Below are positions 19,705 to 28,796 of a DNA stretch of 64,000 nt, in pieces. The DNA is from Bacteroidetes bacterium SB0662_bin_6 (GTDB lineage Bacteria > Bacteroidota > Rhodothermia > Rhodothermales > VXPQ01): assembly GCA_009839485.1 (NCBI GenBank), contig VXPQ01000009.1:53204-117203 (forward strand), given 5' to 3'. Numbering within the stretch: the stretch's first letter is position 1; each line of letters begins with the position of its first letter. The translations under genes and the position numbers were made by a program. Under the pieces are notes generated by a model. That model had not been told where the DNA came from and did not search any database. It was given only the letters and a program-made list of their open reading frames with translations.

Positions 19705-20847
19705 TTACGCGCTGGCGCCGATATCCCGGTCGTATTCGTCGTAGTCGAACGTGTCCTCTTCGTATTCCCCGGATTCCTCATCCTTGTCGACATCCATTCG
19801 CATGCCGTTCTCGGTATCTTCGGATGTCTCGTCGTCATCGTAGTACCAGGAAGAAGATGTACCGGTCGGCTCCTGAAGGTCTGCGCTTCTTTGCCTTCCG
19901 GACAGGATACGGGCGACGGTCGGATGCCGTTCGTCGAGGATGAGCACGGTATAGTCGTGAGGGAAACCGCTGCGTTTTTCAAGCCGGACGGCTTGTTGCT
20001 CTTCGAGGTCGCTGATGAGATTCTTCGGGTCGTACCGGCGCTCGTCCACGAGATCCGAGAGTTTCCGAAGCAACGGCGTCAGGTACACCTCGTCATATTG
20101 TCCGAAGTGATCGTCGATAATTTCCAGCGTGCGGACGAGAATCGGATCGTCGATTTCTTCAAGGGGGCCTGTAGGGGCAGGGGCAGGCGGGGCCGTACGG
20201 GGCCTGCGTTCGACCGGCGCCGGGGCTATACGCGGTCTGCGCTGGACCGGGGCTATCTTCCCTCGGGATGCCGTGGCCGGAGACGGTGCATTCAGAAACT
20301 CCCGAGCCGAAGCGCTCAGCAATTCCCGGGCCGAAAGGAACCAGTCGCTTCCTCCGGAAAAGCCATGCTCCGGCGAAGCGGGGTCCGCAAGGCTTGCAAC
20401 CAGGATATCCCGTTCGTATTTCCTGAAAACCTGTACAAGCGGGAGATACATGCGTTGCCCGCTGAGCAGTACGAGACGGGCAACGTCAGACCGGTTGTGC
20501 AGCAATTCCATGGCGTCTATGCCAATCTGCAGTTCGATCGTACTGTCCCGGTTTGCATTCGGTGCATAGCGGGTTTCGATGCCCTTCATATAGAGCATGT
20601 TTTTTGCCTGATCTCCGGCCCTGTGAAGCGATGCGAAATCACCGTACGCACGTGTTTCTGCGATGGGGCCTTCTTCTTCCGGAACGTTATTCCGGAGTGC
20701 ATCGATCATTTCCGAAATCACTTTCACGGATGCGTTTTCATTGTGGGTGAGCCGGGTCAGGCTCCTGTGAAGATCATCATAGTCGACAAAAAGTACGGTG
20801 CTTGCCGTATCCGGGGTGGTTTTGCTTGTTTTTCGCGTGTAGGACAT
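19705..20847 (-). CDS. NYN (LabA/DUF88-like) domain protein with C-terminal winged-helix-like region
   Basis: 380 residues. Residues 15-155 fit the NYN/PIN-like fold: VLFVDYDDLHRSL at strand 1 (Asp22), IELQIGIDAMEL (Asp111) and VLLSGQRMYLPLVQVFRKYE. In most NYN nucleases the last block reads S-G-D-x-D-F; here the acidic pair is replaced by Gln-Arg (residues 131-132), so activity is doubtful. A Pro/Ala-rich linker at about 185-245 leads to a helix-turn-helix-like region at about 245-345 (VYLTPLLRKLSDLVDERR). The C-terminus is very acidic. It lies between hslV and hslU on the same strand, 32 bp before hslU. Function unknown. Confidence 0.78.
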   Translation of the reverse strand: MSYTRKTSKTTPDTASTVLFVDYDDLHRSLTRLTHNENASVKVISEMIDALRNNVPEEEGPIAETRAYGDFASLHRAGDQAKNMLYMKGIETRYAPNANRDSTIELQIGIDAMELLHNRSDVARLVLLSGQRMYLPLVQVFRKYERDILVASLADPASPEHGFSGGSDWFLSARELLSASAREFLNAPSPATASRGKIAPVQRRPRIAPAPVERRPRTAPPAPAPTGPLEEIDDPILVRTLEIIDDHFGQYDEVYLTPLLRKLSDLVDERRYDPKNLISDLEEQQAVRLEKRSGFPHDYTVLILDERHPTVARILSGRQRSADLQEPTGTSSSWYYDDDETSEDTENGMRMDVDKDEESGEYEEDTFDYDEYDRDIGASA

Positions 20848-20926
20848 GGCTGGAATACTTTGTTTGTTATTAAAGATAATGGGGGTATTTCGTGTTGTAT
20901 TCGGGCGTCGCCCGCCCGCTTGCCGT

Positions 20927-21472
20927 TTAGTCGGCGTCTATTGCGTCTATTTCCAGAACAGACAAGTGATCGTTCGTGTAAATGCAAATGTCGGCGGTGA
21001 TGCGAAGCGCTTGCTCAACAATGTTTCGGGCTTCGAGGTGGTTGGCGTGGAGCAGGGTGGCGCGGGTAGCGGCAAGCGCATAGGCCCCGCCTGATCCTAT
21101 GGCGATAATCTCATCGTCCGGCTCTATGACATCCCCTGTGCCGCTTACCAGTAATAGCCGTTCGGGGGCGCCGACGGCAAGCAACGCCTCAAGCCGCCGC
21201 AAGTATCGGTCTGTACGCCAGTCTTTGGCAAGTTCGACGGCCGACCGGGTTACGTTTCCTCCATATTGTTGCAGTTTTTCCTCGAAGCGCTCGAACAACG
21301 TGAAAGCATCAGCGGTGGCGCCTGCAAACCCTGCAAGTATTTTGCCGTCGTAGAGCGTGCGCACCTTCTGTGCCCGGTGCTTTACGACGACATTATTCAT
21401 GGTGGCCTGTCCGTCGGAACCGAGTACTACTTTTCCACGGTGCCGCAATCCCAGAACAGTGGTTCCATGCAT
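20927..21472 (-). CDS. hslV: HslV, threonine protease subunit of HslUV
   Basis: N-terminal-threonine peptidase that forms the HslUV proteolytic core. The start region reads [10 protein letters not shown]; as in other HslV proteins with a short HG propeptide, cleavage would expose the first Thr of TTV. The core [12 protein letters not shown] and [21 protein letters not shown] are diagnostic. I use the ATG at 21472 (181 aa, usual length). An in-frame ATG at 21505 would lengthen the propeptide by 11 residues. The frame stays open further upstream without family similarity. Confidence 0.95.
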   Translation of the reverse strand: MHGTTVLGLRHRGKVVLGSDGQATMNNVVVKHRAQKVRTLYDGKILAGFAGATADAFTLFERFEEKLQQYGGNVTRSAVELAKDWRTDRYLRRLEALLAVGAPERLLLVSGTGDVIEPDDEIIAIGSGGAYALAATRATLLHANHLEARNIVEQALRITADICIYTNDHLSVLEIDAIDAD

Positions 21473-21697
21473 ATTGGGGTATACGGAAACATTCGCAGGC
21501 GTCATCCAGGTCTTTTTTCGTTCGCTTCTCGAAATAATGTTCTTTCTATTCCTGATAAACACGAGTCTGTATTGCATGTAGACGTGAATATCCCTGAAAG
21601 GTTCTGGTAAAACCGTCCTGTTTTGGAGAGGACAGCACAGCATTTCGGGATATCCTGATCAAGTCCGCTTCGATCAGCGTATCCTGCCCCAGGTGAT

Positions 21698-23233
21698 TTA
21701 CTCGAATCCCGCCAGTAACTCCACAATGGCGTCCTGTATTCTGCGGATGCCGGTAGAGCCCGATATATGGTGGTTGGACATAATGGAGAAGGCGAGCATG
21801 CGTCCGTCATGGGCCCGGACATACCCGCTCAAGCTGCTCGCAAAGGTCAAGGTGCCTGTCTTGCCGCGCATATTTTCTGTCGCGAGTCCTCGTCGCATAC
21901 GGTGTTTCAATGATCCGCTTTGTCCTGCAACGGGCAGTGAATCGTAAAATGCGTCGCGCACCCTTGTGTCCGGGTGCGTCCACATGAAGGACAGAAGCGC
22001 AGTGGTCATCTCCGGAGCAACAAGGTTCAAGCGTGACAATCCCGACCCATCCACCAGGCGAATAGCACTCGTGTCGACGCCGGCCCGGGCGAACGTGCTC
22101 ATCGCTGTTTCGATACCCATGGCTGCCGATCCCGGGTCGAGGTCGTTGTCTTCTTGCGGAAGCGCCGCCCCAAGCATTTTCATCAGAAGATCGGCGTAAA
22201 GGTTCTGGCTGGGTTTGTTGATCAGGGAAGCAATTTCCGGGAGCGGCGCCGAACGATGGATCGCCACCCGGCGATATGACGGCGTTTCATAAGCGGGTTT
22301 GATGGACAAGGCGTCTACGTCCACGGGATCGCCTGTCACGGCGATTCCTGATTGAAGCAGCGTTTCCCGCAGCACATATACCGTGTATCTGGTCGGGTTT
22401 TCGACCGTAATTTCCTCAAGTTCACTTGCTCCCGCAGGTACGCGTGTCGTAACCTCGATCGTGTTCGTGCCGCGTTGTCGCTGGTAACCTTCTTTCAGGC
22501 CCGTGCCCGGTTCTGTGGTGAGCGTCCTGTTAATAACCTGTACGTAGTCCGTGTTCAGCGGCTCCCAGGTCAGGTTGGCAGGCATGCCGGGGGTACGCCC
22601 GTCTACGTACAAGTGAATGACATTGTCATGGAACGCCAGTCCCCCAAGCTGTGCGGAGTAATACCAGGTTTCATCGTCCCATGACCAGTTTACGCCCAGC
22701 GGTACGTCGTCAATCACATCGTCGTCGCCTATGAGGTCGCCTGTAATGCGGCGTATGCCGGCGGCGCGCAGCGAATCCGCCCAATTACGGAAGACGACGA
22801 GGGCGTCGATGTCCTCATCCCAATCCCCCGAGTCGCTCAGGTAATGTCCGCCCAGTGTGGGATCGGCCCCGCCGCGCACGATTACATTACCGTGGAGCAC
22901 GCCCTCTTCGTCAACCATCCCGTCGGTATACAGCCCGGTTTCGAAGCGATAGTCCGGTCCGAGCAGATCCAGGGCGGCAGCCGTGGTATACAGTTTGGTG
23001 TTCGAGGCAGGTACAAAAGATTTACCGGCGTTACGAGCGTAGAGCACGCGTCCGCTTTCGATATCCACAATATGCACGCCCCAGAAGCCGTTCTCGAACG
23101 GCTCTGCATCGAGCAGGTGATCGATGGGGTTGCGCAGACGGCGAATGCCCTCGCTTTCCTGGGCGTATACTGCCGTGACACAGCTCGCTGCGGAGCACAA
23201 AAACAGGAGAGTAATCAAACGTTTTGCACCCAT
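21698..23233 (-). CDS. dacB: D-alanyl-D-alanine carboxypeptidase/endopeptidase (PBP4, S13)
   Basis: Periplasmic peptidoglycan carboxypeptidase/endopeptidase. A signal peptide spans residues 1-24 (ends VYAQ). The active-site SxxK is SNTK at 77-80, the second motif SGL is in VDGSGLSRLN, and the KTG motif is in MRGKTGTLTFASSLSG. The large insert between the first two motifs is typical of class C PBP4. 511 residues is normal. It stands between hslV and mreCB, all minus strand. Confidence 0.95.
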   Translation of the reverse strand: MGAKRLITLLFLCSAASCVTAVYAQESEGIRRLRNPIDHLLDAEPFENGFWGVHIVDIESGRVLYARNAGKSFVPASNTKLYTTAAALDLLGPDYRFETGLYTDGMVDEEGVLHGNVIVRGGADPTLGGHYLSDSGDWDEDIDALVVFRNWADSLRAAGIRRITGDLIGDDDVIDDVPLGVNWSWDDETWYYSAQLGGLAFHDNVIHLYVDGRTPGMPANLTWEPLNTDYVQVINRTLTTEPGTGLKEGYQRQRGTNTIEVTTRVPAGASELEEITVENPTRYTVYVLRETLLQSGIAVTGDPVDVDALSIKPAYETPSYRRVAIHRSAPLPEIASLINKPSQNLYADLLMKMLGAALPQEDNDLDPGSAAMGIETAMSTFARAGVDTSAIRLVDGSGLSRLNLVAPEMTTALLSFMWTHPDTRVRDAFYDSLPVAGQSGSLKHRMRRGLATENMRGKTGTLTFASSLSGYVRAHDGRMLAFSIMSNHHISGSTGIRRIQDAIVELLAGFE

Positions 23234-23278
23234 GTTTCTACCGGGAAGGGCGACGAAGGAAGGGTATGATGAGGAATT

Positions 23279-24106
23279 CTAACGGATGTCCTGTTGTTCG
23301 AATTCGATGCGTTCCGGATCGGGTTGCTCCCGCACTACAAAGACATGTTCTGCTGTCGATATGGATGCGGCGGGGCGGACGAATACAGTAAGCTCGTCCC
23401 GCCCGGGCCTGACCGAGATGGAATCTATGGAGCCGATAGGAAGGCCTGCCGGAAAGATGCTGCTGTATCCTGCGGTGACGACGGATTGGCCCGTTTCGAC
23501 GGGTTCCGTCTTGACGATTGAATCAAGATGCAATCGATCTGTCCGCACTCCATCCCAGCGAATGATTCCGTAGGCCTGCAACGGCTGGATTTTTGCAGAG
23601 ATATATACTTCCGTATTGACGTAGGGCATGACCTTCGAATAATGCCTGCTCACCAGGGTGGTATATCCGATGATGCCGCGTTCGTTTATGACAGCCATGT
23701 GGGTCGTCACGCTGTCTTTCTCCCCTACATCGAGCGTAAGGTAGTTCCATTGCCCGGTAATATCCTTGTTGATAATCCGCGCGGGGAGCAGGTTATAGGC
23801 GGTTTCGTTGCGGTATCCGATAAGATGGCGGAGCCGCTCGTTTTCGACCAGCGCCTCGCGAGAACGCGCGATCTGGCTGGAGAGTCGGATATTCTCCTCG
23901 CGCAAGGCGCTGTTTTCGGAGATGGCATTGAAATTCTGGGCCACCCGGGCGTAGCGGGCTTCCAGCCACGCTGTGGTTTCAAGCGCCCCGATCCGCATGC
24001 TGCGTACAATACCCCGGTTTGCCGTCAGCATGGTGAGCCCGGCAATGATGAGGAGCGTGCCGAGAAACAACCCATCCCGAATATGAGCCAGTAGACGGGT
24101 ATTCAT
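23279..24106 (-). CDS. mreC: Rod-shape-determining protein MreC
   Basis: Cell-shape scaffold linking MreB to the elongasome. One transmembrane helix (about 12-30), a coiled coil (about 55-90, ENSALREENIRLSSQIARS) and the beta-rich MreC domain (AVINERGIIGYTTLVSRHYSKVMP; TAGYSSIFPAGLPIGSI) are present. The start overlaps the mreB stop by 4 bp, so the pair is coupled. The gene points to rod-like growth. Confidence 0.95.
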   Translation of the reverse strand: MNTRLLAHIRDGLFLGTLLIIAGLTMLTANRGIVRSMRIGALETTAWLEARYARVAQNFNAISENSALREENIRLSSQIARSREALVENERLRHLIGYRNETAYNLLPARIINKDITGQWNYLTLDVGEKDSVTTHMAVINERGIIGYTTLVSRHYSKVMPYVNTEVYISAKIQPLQAYGIIRWDGVRTDRLHLDSIVKTEPVETGQSVVTAGYSSIFPAGLPIGSIDSISVRPGRDELTVFVRPAASISTAEHVFVVREQPDPERIEFEQQDIR

Positions 24107-25113
24107 GTAAGGACATTGTGGTAATCCTTCAGGTTTTCAAGCACTTTCCCGGTACCCTGCGCGACGGCATACAACGGGTTTTCCGATTGATGGACGGGCA
24201 GTTCCACACGGCTTCTGATCAAGCTGTCGAGGCCTTTCAGCATAGCGCCTCCACCTGTCAGCATAATACCGCGTTCCAATACATCGGCGCCGAGTTCCGG
24301 CGGCGTACGTTCCAGACAACGCAGGATGGCTGCGACGATCAATTCGATCCGGTCGCGCAAGGCTTCGCGGATGTCTTCCGAAGAAATGTTACGCACTTTC
24401 GGGATACCGCTTACCAGATCCCGTCCCCGTACGGCGATTTCCAGTTCCGGATCGAGTTCGCGGGCGCTTCCCACTTCGCATTTCATGCGTTCGGCGGTTC
24501 GTTGGCCAATCAGCAGGTTGTGATTCCGTTTGAAATACTGCACGATGGCGTTGTCGAGTTCATTGCCCCCGATGCGTATGGACTCATTAATCACGATTCC
24601 CGAAAGCGTAATGACCGCAATTTCCGTGGTACCTCCGCCGATGTCCACGATCATATTGCCGACCGGCTCGTTCACGTCCAGCCCGATTCCAATGGCCGCA
24701 GCCATCGGTTCGTCAATGAGGTACACTTTTCGTGCGCCGGCGTGCTCCGCCGAGTCGCGCACTGCCCGCTTTTCCACCTCGGTGATGCCGCTGGGCACAC
24801 AGACAACCATGTTATGGATGGACGAGAGCCAGCCCGTCCGCACTTTGCGAATCAGTCCCCGGATAAGCTGCTCGGCAATCTCGAAATCGGCGATCACGCC
24901 ATCCTTGAGAGGGCGGATGGTTTCTATTTGCTTATTCGTACGCTCATGCATTCTCTGGGCATCGTACCCGATCGCCATAGCTTTCCCTGTGCTCCGGTTC
25001 ACGGCAACGATGCTGGGCTCGTTGAGCACAATACCCTGTTCCTTGATGTAAATCAGAGTATTCGCCGTGCCGAGATCAATGGCTACGTCCGAAGAAAAAT
25101 TCAAAAACCCCAT
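24103..25113 (-). CDS. mreB: Rod-shape-determining actin homologue MreB
   Basis: Bacterial actin that organises lateral wall synthesis. 336 residues with the actin/Hsp70 motifs: phosphate 1 DLGTANTLIYIKEQGIVLNE, the RPLKDGVIADFEIAE block, phosphate 2 MIVDIGGGTTEIAVI, and the adenosine motif GIMLTGGGAMLKGLDSLI. It is followed directly by mreC, with purH upstream on the same strand. Confidence 0.98.
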   Translation of the reverse strand: MGFLNFSSDVAIDLGTANTLIYIKEQGIVLNEPSIVAVNRSTGKAMAIGYDAQRMHERTNKQIETIRPLKDGVIADFEIAEQLIRGLIRKVRTGWLSSIHNMVVCVPSGITEVEKRAVRDSAEHAGARKVYLIDEPMAAAIGIGLDVNEPVGNMIVDIGGGTTEIAVITLSGIVINESIRIGGNELDNAIVQYFKRNHNLLIGQRTAERMKCEVGSARELDPELEIAVRGRDLVSGIPKVRNISSEDIREALRDRIELIVAAILRCLERTPPELGADVLERGIMLTGGGAMLKGLDSLIRSRVELPVHQSENPLYAVAQGTGKVLENLKDYHNVLT

Positions 25114-25212
25114 TGCGTTTCCAGAAGCACGGTTAAGAAGAACCGCCGGTATCCATATGTGATTGCAGGTCGTAAACGAGCGCGCCGGAGAATAGATTCG
25201 CCCGATCCTACC

Positions 25213-26820
25213 CTAATGGCGGAAGTGGCGTACTCCCGTACATATCATCGCCATGCCGTATTCGTTCGCTGCGGCAATTACTTCGTCGTCCCGCCGGGAA
25301 CCGCCTGGCTGAATGACGGCACGGGCTCCGGTTTTCGCCGCTGTGACCAGTCCGTCGGCAAACGGGAAGAAAGCATCCGATGCTATCACCGAATTTTTGA
25401 AGTCGAGTTCCGACTTTTTCCCTTTCATTACAGCGATCTCCGAAGCGTCGATCCGGCTCATTTGTCCGGCGCCGATGCCGAGCGTACGACGGTTGCGGGC
25501 GTAGACAATCGCATTACTCTTGACATGCTTGACGACCCGCCAGGCAAAATCGAGATCCTGCCATTCACGCTCGTCAGGAGCGCGTTCGGTCACGACCTGC
25601 AGATGGTTTCGCATATCTTCCGGAGAGGGAAGAGGCGGGTTTGCCGTTTGCACGAGCAGATTGCCGGAGATACTGCGCATGTCGAGCGCCGGCGCTTTGC
25701 TTAAGGTCGCGCCCGAACGGATCAGACGCCGATTTTTTTTCTGCTCCAGTAATTCCGTAACACCCGGTTCGAATTCCGGCGCGATAATAATTTCCGTGAA
25801 AATGGCATCGATAGCCTCCGCGGTGGCCTGATCCAGCGGGCGATTGACGATCACAATGCCGCCGAACGGCGATTGCCGGTCGGTAGCGAAGGCGCCGGCC
25901 CAGGCGTTTTCCAGCGTGTCGGCTACGGCTACTCCGCACGGGTTGGTATGCTTGAGAATCGCGCAAGCCGGGGTATCCGTTTCGAATTCGCCGATGAGCT
26001 GCAATGCCGCGTCGAGGTCTATGAGGTTGTTGAAAGACAATTCCTTGCCATGGATTTGCGTCCAGGTATCTTCGGCTCCACCATATAGCGCTGCTTGCTG
26101 ATGAGGATTTTCGCCATATCGGAGCGAGCGTTTTTTGGGCAGGACGGGACGCAGTCCGGAAGGCAAATCGGATACCTGGTCGTCGTTGCCCGATTTGTTA
26201 TGCTGTGCGAACCAGGCTTCAATGGCCTGGTCGTACGTTCCGGTGCGTTGGAATGCTTCCTGAGCGAGCGCCCGGCGTGTCGCCATGGTAAGCCTGCCGC
26301 TCAGGTCGAGCAGTTCGCCGGCCACCGCCTCGTATTGCGCCGGGGAGGTAACGACTCCGGTGTAAAAATAATTTTTGGCGGCGGCGCGGATCATTGTCGG
26401 GCCGCCGATATCAATATTCTCTATGGCCTCAGCCTCTGTAACATCCTTTGCTGTGACTTCTTCGAAGGGATACAGATTAACCACGACGAGGTCGATCGGC
26501 GTAATGGAGAGCGCCTGCAGCGCGTTCATGTCTTCCGCGTCGTTTCGCCGGGCCAGCAGGCCTCCGTGTATAGCGGGATGGAGCGTTTTGACACGCCCAT
26601 CGAGTATTTCAGGATATCCCGTCACGTCGGATACGTCGGTAACCGGCAAACCGGCTTCCCGCAGACTGCGGCAGGTACCCCCCGTGGAAATCAAGGCGAT
26701 GTCCTGTTCGTGCAGGCGTTGCGCAAAAGGGATGAGGCCGGTTTTATCGAATACGGAGAGCAGGGCCCGGCGCACGGGAACAATATCATCGGGCGGAGGA
26801 AGGTCCTTTACGCGAATCAT
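25213..26820 (-). CDS. purH: Bifunctional AICAR formyltransferase / IMP cyclohydrolase
   Basis: Last two steps of purine synthesis. The N-terminal MGS-fold cyclohydrolase has [16 protein letters not shown] and [16 protein letters not shown]. The formyltransferase half has [28 protein letters not shown] and [28 protein letters not shown]. 535 residues is the normal length. It lies 41 bp downstream of purN in a purN-purH operon. Confidence 0.98.
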   Translation of the reverse strand: MIRVKDLPPPDDIVPVRRALLSVFDKTGLIPFAQRLHEQDIALISTGGTCRSLREAGLPVTDVSDVTGYPEILDGRVKTLHPAIHGGLLARRNDAEDMNALQALSITPIDLVVVNLYPFEEVTAKDVTEAEAIENIDIGGPTMIRAAAKNYFYTGVVTSPAQYEAVAGELLDLSGRLTMATRRALAQEAFQRTGTYDQAIEAWFAQHNKSGNDDQVSDLPSGLRPVLPKKRSLRYGENPHQQAALYGGAEDTWTQIHGKELSFNNLIDLDAALQLIGEFETDTPACAILKHTNPCGVAVADTLENAWAGAFATDRQSPFGGIVIVNRPLDQATAEAIDAIFTEIIIAPEFEPGVTELLEQKKNRRLIRSGATLSKAPALDMRSISGNLLVQTANPPLPSPEDMRNHLQVVTERAPDEREWQDLDFAWRVVKHVKSNAIVYARNRRTLGIGAGQMSRIDASEIAVMKGKKSELDFKNSVIASDAFFPFADGLVTAAKTGARAVIQPGGSRRDDEVIAAANEYGMAMICTGVRHFRH

Positions 26821-26861
26821 CGGTTGGAGAGAACGTGAGTTTCCGAAAAAAATCAGTCGAT

Positions 26862-27497
26862 TTACGATGCAGCGATGCGCACCCGGCGGCCTTCGAACGT
26901 CACTCGGCCCTGCGCAAATAACCGCAATGCTTCAGGGAGGAGACGGTGTTCCACCGCGAGCACACGCGCGGCGACATCGTCCGGAGTATCTTCGGGCAGG
27001 ACAGGCACGGCTTCCTGCAGGACGATAGGGCCGGTATCGTACACTTCCTCTACAAGGTGTACGGATGCTCCCGTCCAGTGGACGCCGTATTCTATGACCG
27101 CCTCATGCACCCGGCGTCCGTACATGCCCGGGCCGCCAAAGGCGGGCAAAAGCGACGGGTGCACATTGACGATGCGCTTCTTGAACTGTTCGATGACGCC
27201 GACGGGGATCTTCTTCAGAAATCCGGCCAGTGCGATGAAGTCGGCGCCGTACGTACGCAATTTTTCGAGCAGTATCCGACTATAGTCCTCCTCGGTCGGA
27301 AAATCCCGCGGATGGAGGATTACCGCAGGGATATCTCGCTTGGAAGCCAGGTCCAGGGCGCCTGCATTGCGCCGGTCCGATATGCAACAGACCACCTTGA
27401 AATCCGGGTCCGGTTTGTCTGTCTGGTCCAGAATGGCTTGAAAATTCGAGCCGCGCCCGGAAGCGAAGACGGCTACGCTGAGACGGGATCGCGTCAT
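26862..27497 (-). CDS. purN: Phosphoribosylglycinamide formyltransferase
   Basis: 10-formyl-THF-dependent third step of purine synthesis. It starts VAVFASGRGSNFQAIL (phosphate loop). The catalytic Asn-His-Asp set appears in NVHPSLLPAFGGPGMYG (Asn and His) and VYDTGPIVLQE (Asp). 211 residues. It sits upstream of purH on the same strand; the LD-carboxypeptidase gene ends 21 bp upstream of its start and may share the transcript. Confidence 0.97.
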   Translation of the reverse strand: MTRSRLSVAVFASGRGSNFQAILDQTDKPDPDFKVVCCISDRRNAGALDLASKRDIPAVILHPRDFPTEEDYSRILLEKLRTYGADFIALAGFLKKIPVGVIEQFKKRIVNVHPSLLPAFGGPGMYGRRVHEAVIEYGVHWTGASVHLVEEVYDTGPIVLQEAVPVLPEDTPDDVAARVLAVEHRLLPEALRLFAQGRVTFEGRRVRIAAS

Positions 27498-27518
27498 GAA
27501 GCCTGCAGATACATGGCT

Positions 27519-28463
27519 TTACAAGGGGGAAGAAACAACGGGTTCGACGAGACCGAGCTGCGCCATGTCGGAAGTTACCTGCAGACGGGCGCGTCCGCCA
27601 ACGGGAAGCGAATTTTTCACCGGAAAATGACCATAGACGAGTCCTTCGGCTACAGGAAAGCCTGCGCCGGCAAAATATTCGCGAAAAATCTCGCCGGGCG
27701 AAGGCGATGCATCGGTTTTGTCGGTTTCGGGTCGCGTCCGGGTGAAACTCCCCAGAACAAGCCCTCCCAGTTGGTCGAAAACGCCCGCAAGCCGCAACTG
27801 GGCCAGCATGGCGTCAATGCGGTAGGGAGGTTCGTTCACGTCTTCCACGAACAGGATAGCCTGTTCGAACGAGGGCAGATAGGGTGTGCCCAGCAGTCGG
27901 ACGATCGTGGAAAGGTTTCCGCCAAGAAGGGGCCCCTCTGCGGTTCCCGCCCGGAGCGGTTGGAGGATTTCCCCGGCCGGACCGATCAGGGGATCACAGG
28001 TTTCTCCCCGGGCAATCGCCCAGAACAGCGCTTCCGAGGCGGAATCGAGATCGGGCCAGTCGACGGCGATCATGGGTCCTGAAATGCCCGGCAGATCCGC
28101 ATAACGCCACAGGGCGAGATGCAGCGCCGTGATGTCGCTGTATCCGACAAGAAGTTTGGGATGCGTTCCGGCTGCTTCGTAATCGAGGTGCGGCAACAAG
28201 CGCAGGCACCCGTACCCGCCGCGTACCGCGATGAGCATACGCACATCGTCCCGTCGGAGAAACCCGTTCAATTCGTCGAGCCGCTCGGCGTCCGTTCCTG
28301 AGAGGTAACCGTCTTTTGCGAACGTGGATCTTCCCAACTCCACCCGGTAGCCCCGGCGTTCGAGCTGCGCGATGCCTGCCCGGAATCGGGCCATGTCCGG
28401 GGGCGCGCTTGCCGGCGCGACGACGCCGATGGTATCGCCCGGTTCGATGGATAAGGGTTTCAC
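27519..28463 (-). CDS. LD-carboxypeptidase (S66, LdcA-like)
   Basis: Cleaves the terminal D-Ala from L-Lys/mDAP-D-Ala tetrapeptides in peptidoglycan recycling; some relatives act on microcin C7. The N-terminal IEPGDTIGVVAPASAP and RGGYGCLRLLPHLDY are typical. The nucleophile Ser is in LLVGYSDITALHLAL, a Glu in ILFVEDVNEPPYRIDAML, and the catalytic His in GLVYGHFPVKNSLP. The frame is open to 28646, but homologues begin near KPLSIEPGD. I start at the GTG at 28463 (314 aa); the upstream 61 residues look non-coding. Confidence 0.9.
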   Translation of the reverse strand: MKPLSIEPGDTIGVVAPASAPPDMARFRAGIAQLERRGYRVELGRSTFAKDGYLSGTDAERLDELNGFLRRDDVRMLIAVRGGYGCLRLLPHLDYEAAGTHPKLLVGYSDITALHLALWRYADLPGISGPMIAVDWPDLDSASEALFWAIARGETCDPLIGPAGEILQPLRAGTAEGPLLGGNLSTIVRLLGTPYLPSFEQAILFVEDVNEPPYRIDAMLAQLRLAGVFDQLGGLVLGSFTRTRPETDKTDASPSPGEIFREYFAGAGFPVAEGLVYGHFPVKNSLPVGGRARLQVTSDMAQLGLVEPVVSSPL

Positions 28464-28796
28464 GCTGCGAATCGAGGAATCCTGACAGAGAACACAGAGG
28501 AAAGCCCACTGTATTCCGGGTTGTTTTAAACGAATAACATACGAATAAAGCGCAGTTCCTTTTTTCCTCTTTTTTGTGATTCGGTTTGTATTTTCCAGCG
28601 TGCCCCTGAAGCGCCGACCTGTGCGATTCCGGATTCCCGGAATCATTTTTGCATGAATCCGGTCTTTACCTGAGGTTCGGGAGTTTTTTCAAAAAGGATT
28701 TTCAGATCCGTGCTGTTTTTCCCGTACTTGTGCGAGACAGTGCGTTTCGATTCGGGAATCCGATCGTACTCATATGGGCATATTACGGGCAAGATC
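28464..28796. other. Divergent intergenic region, LD-carboxypeptidase / T9SS cargo
   Basis: About 330 bp between two divergent genes. It should contain promoters for both, but I cannot fix a convincing promoter pair by eye. The minus-strand frame of the carboxypeptidase remains open through part of it with low-quality basic sequence. No RNA gene or repeat seen. Confidence 0.4.

Noticed and set aside
18260..19744. 494-residue plus-strand frame
   Set aside because: Shadow of hslU, which has complete AAA+ motifs.
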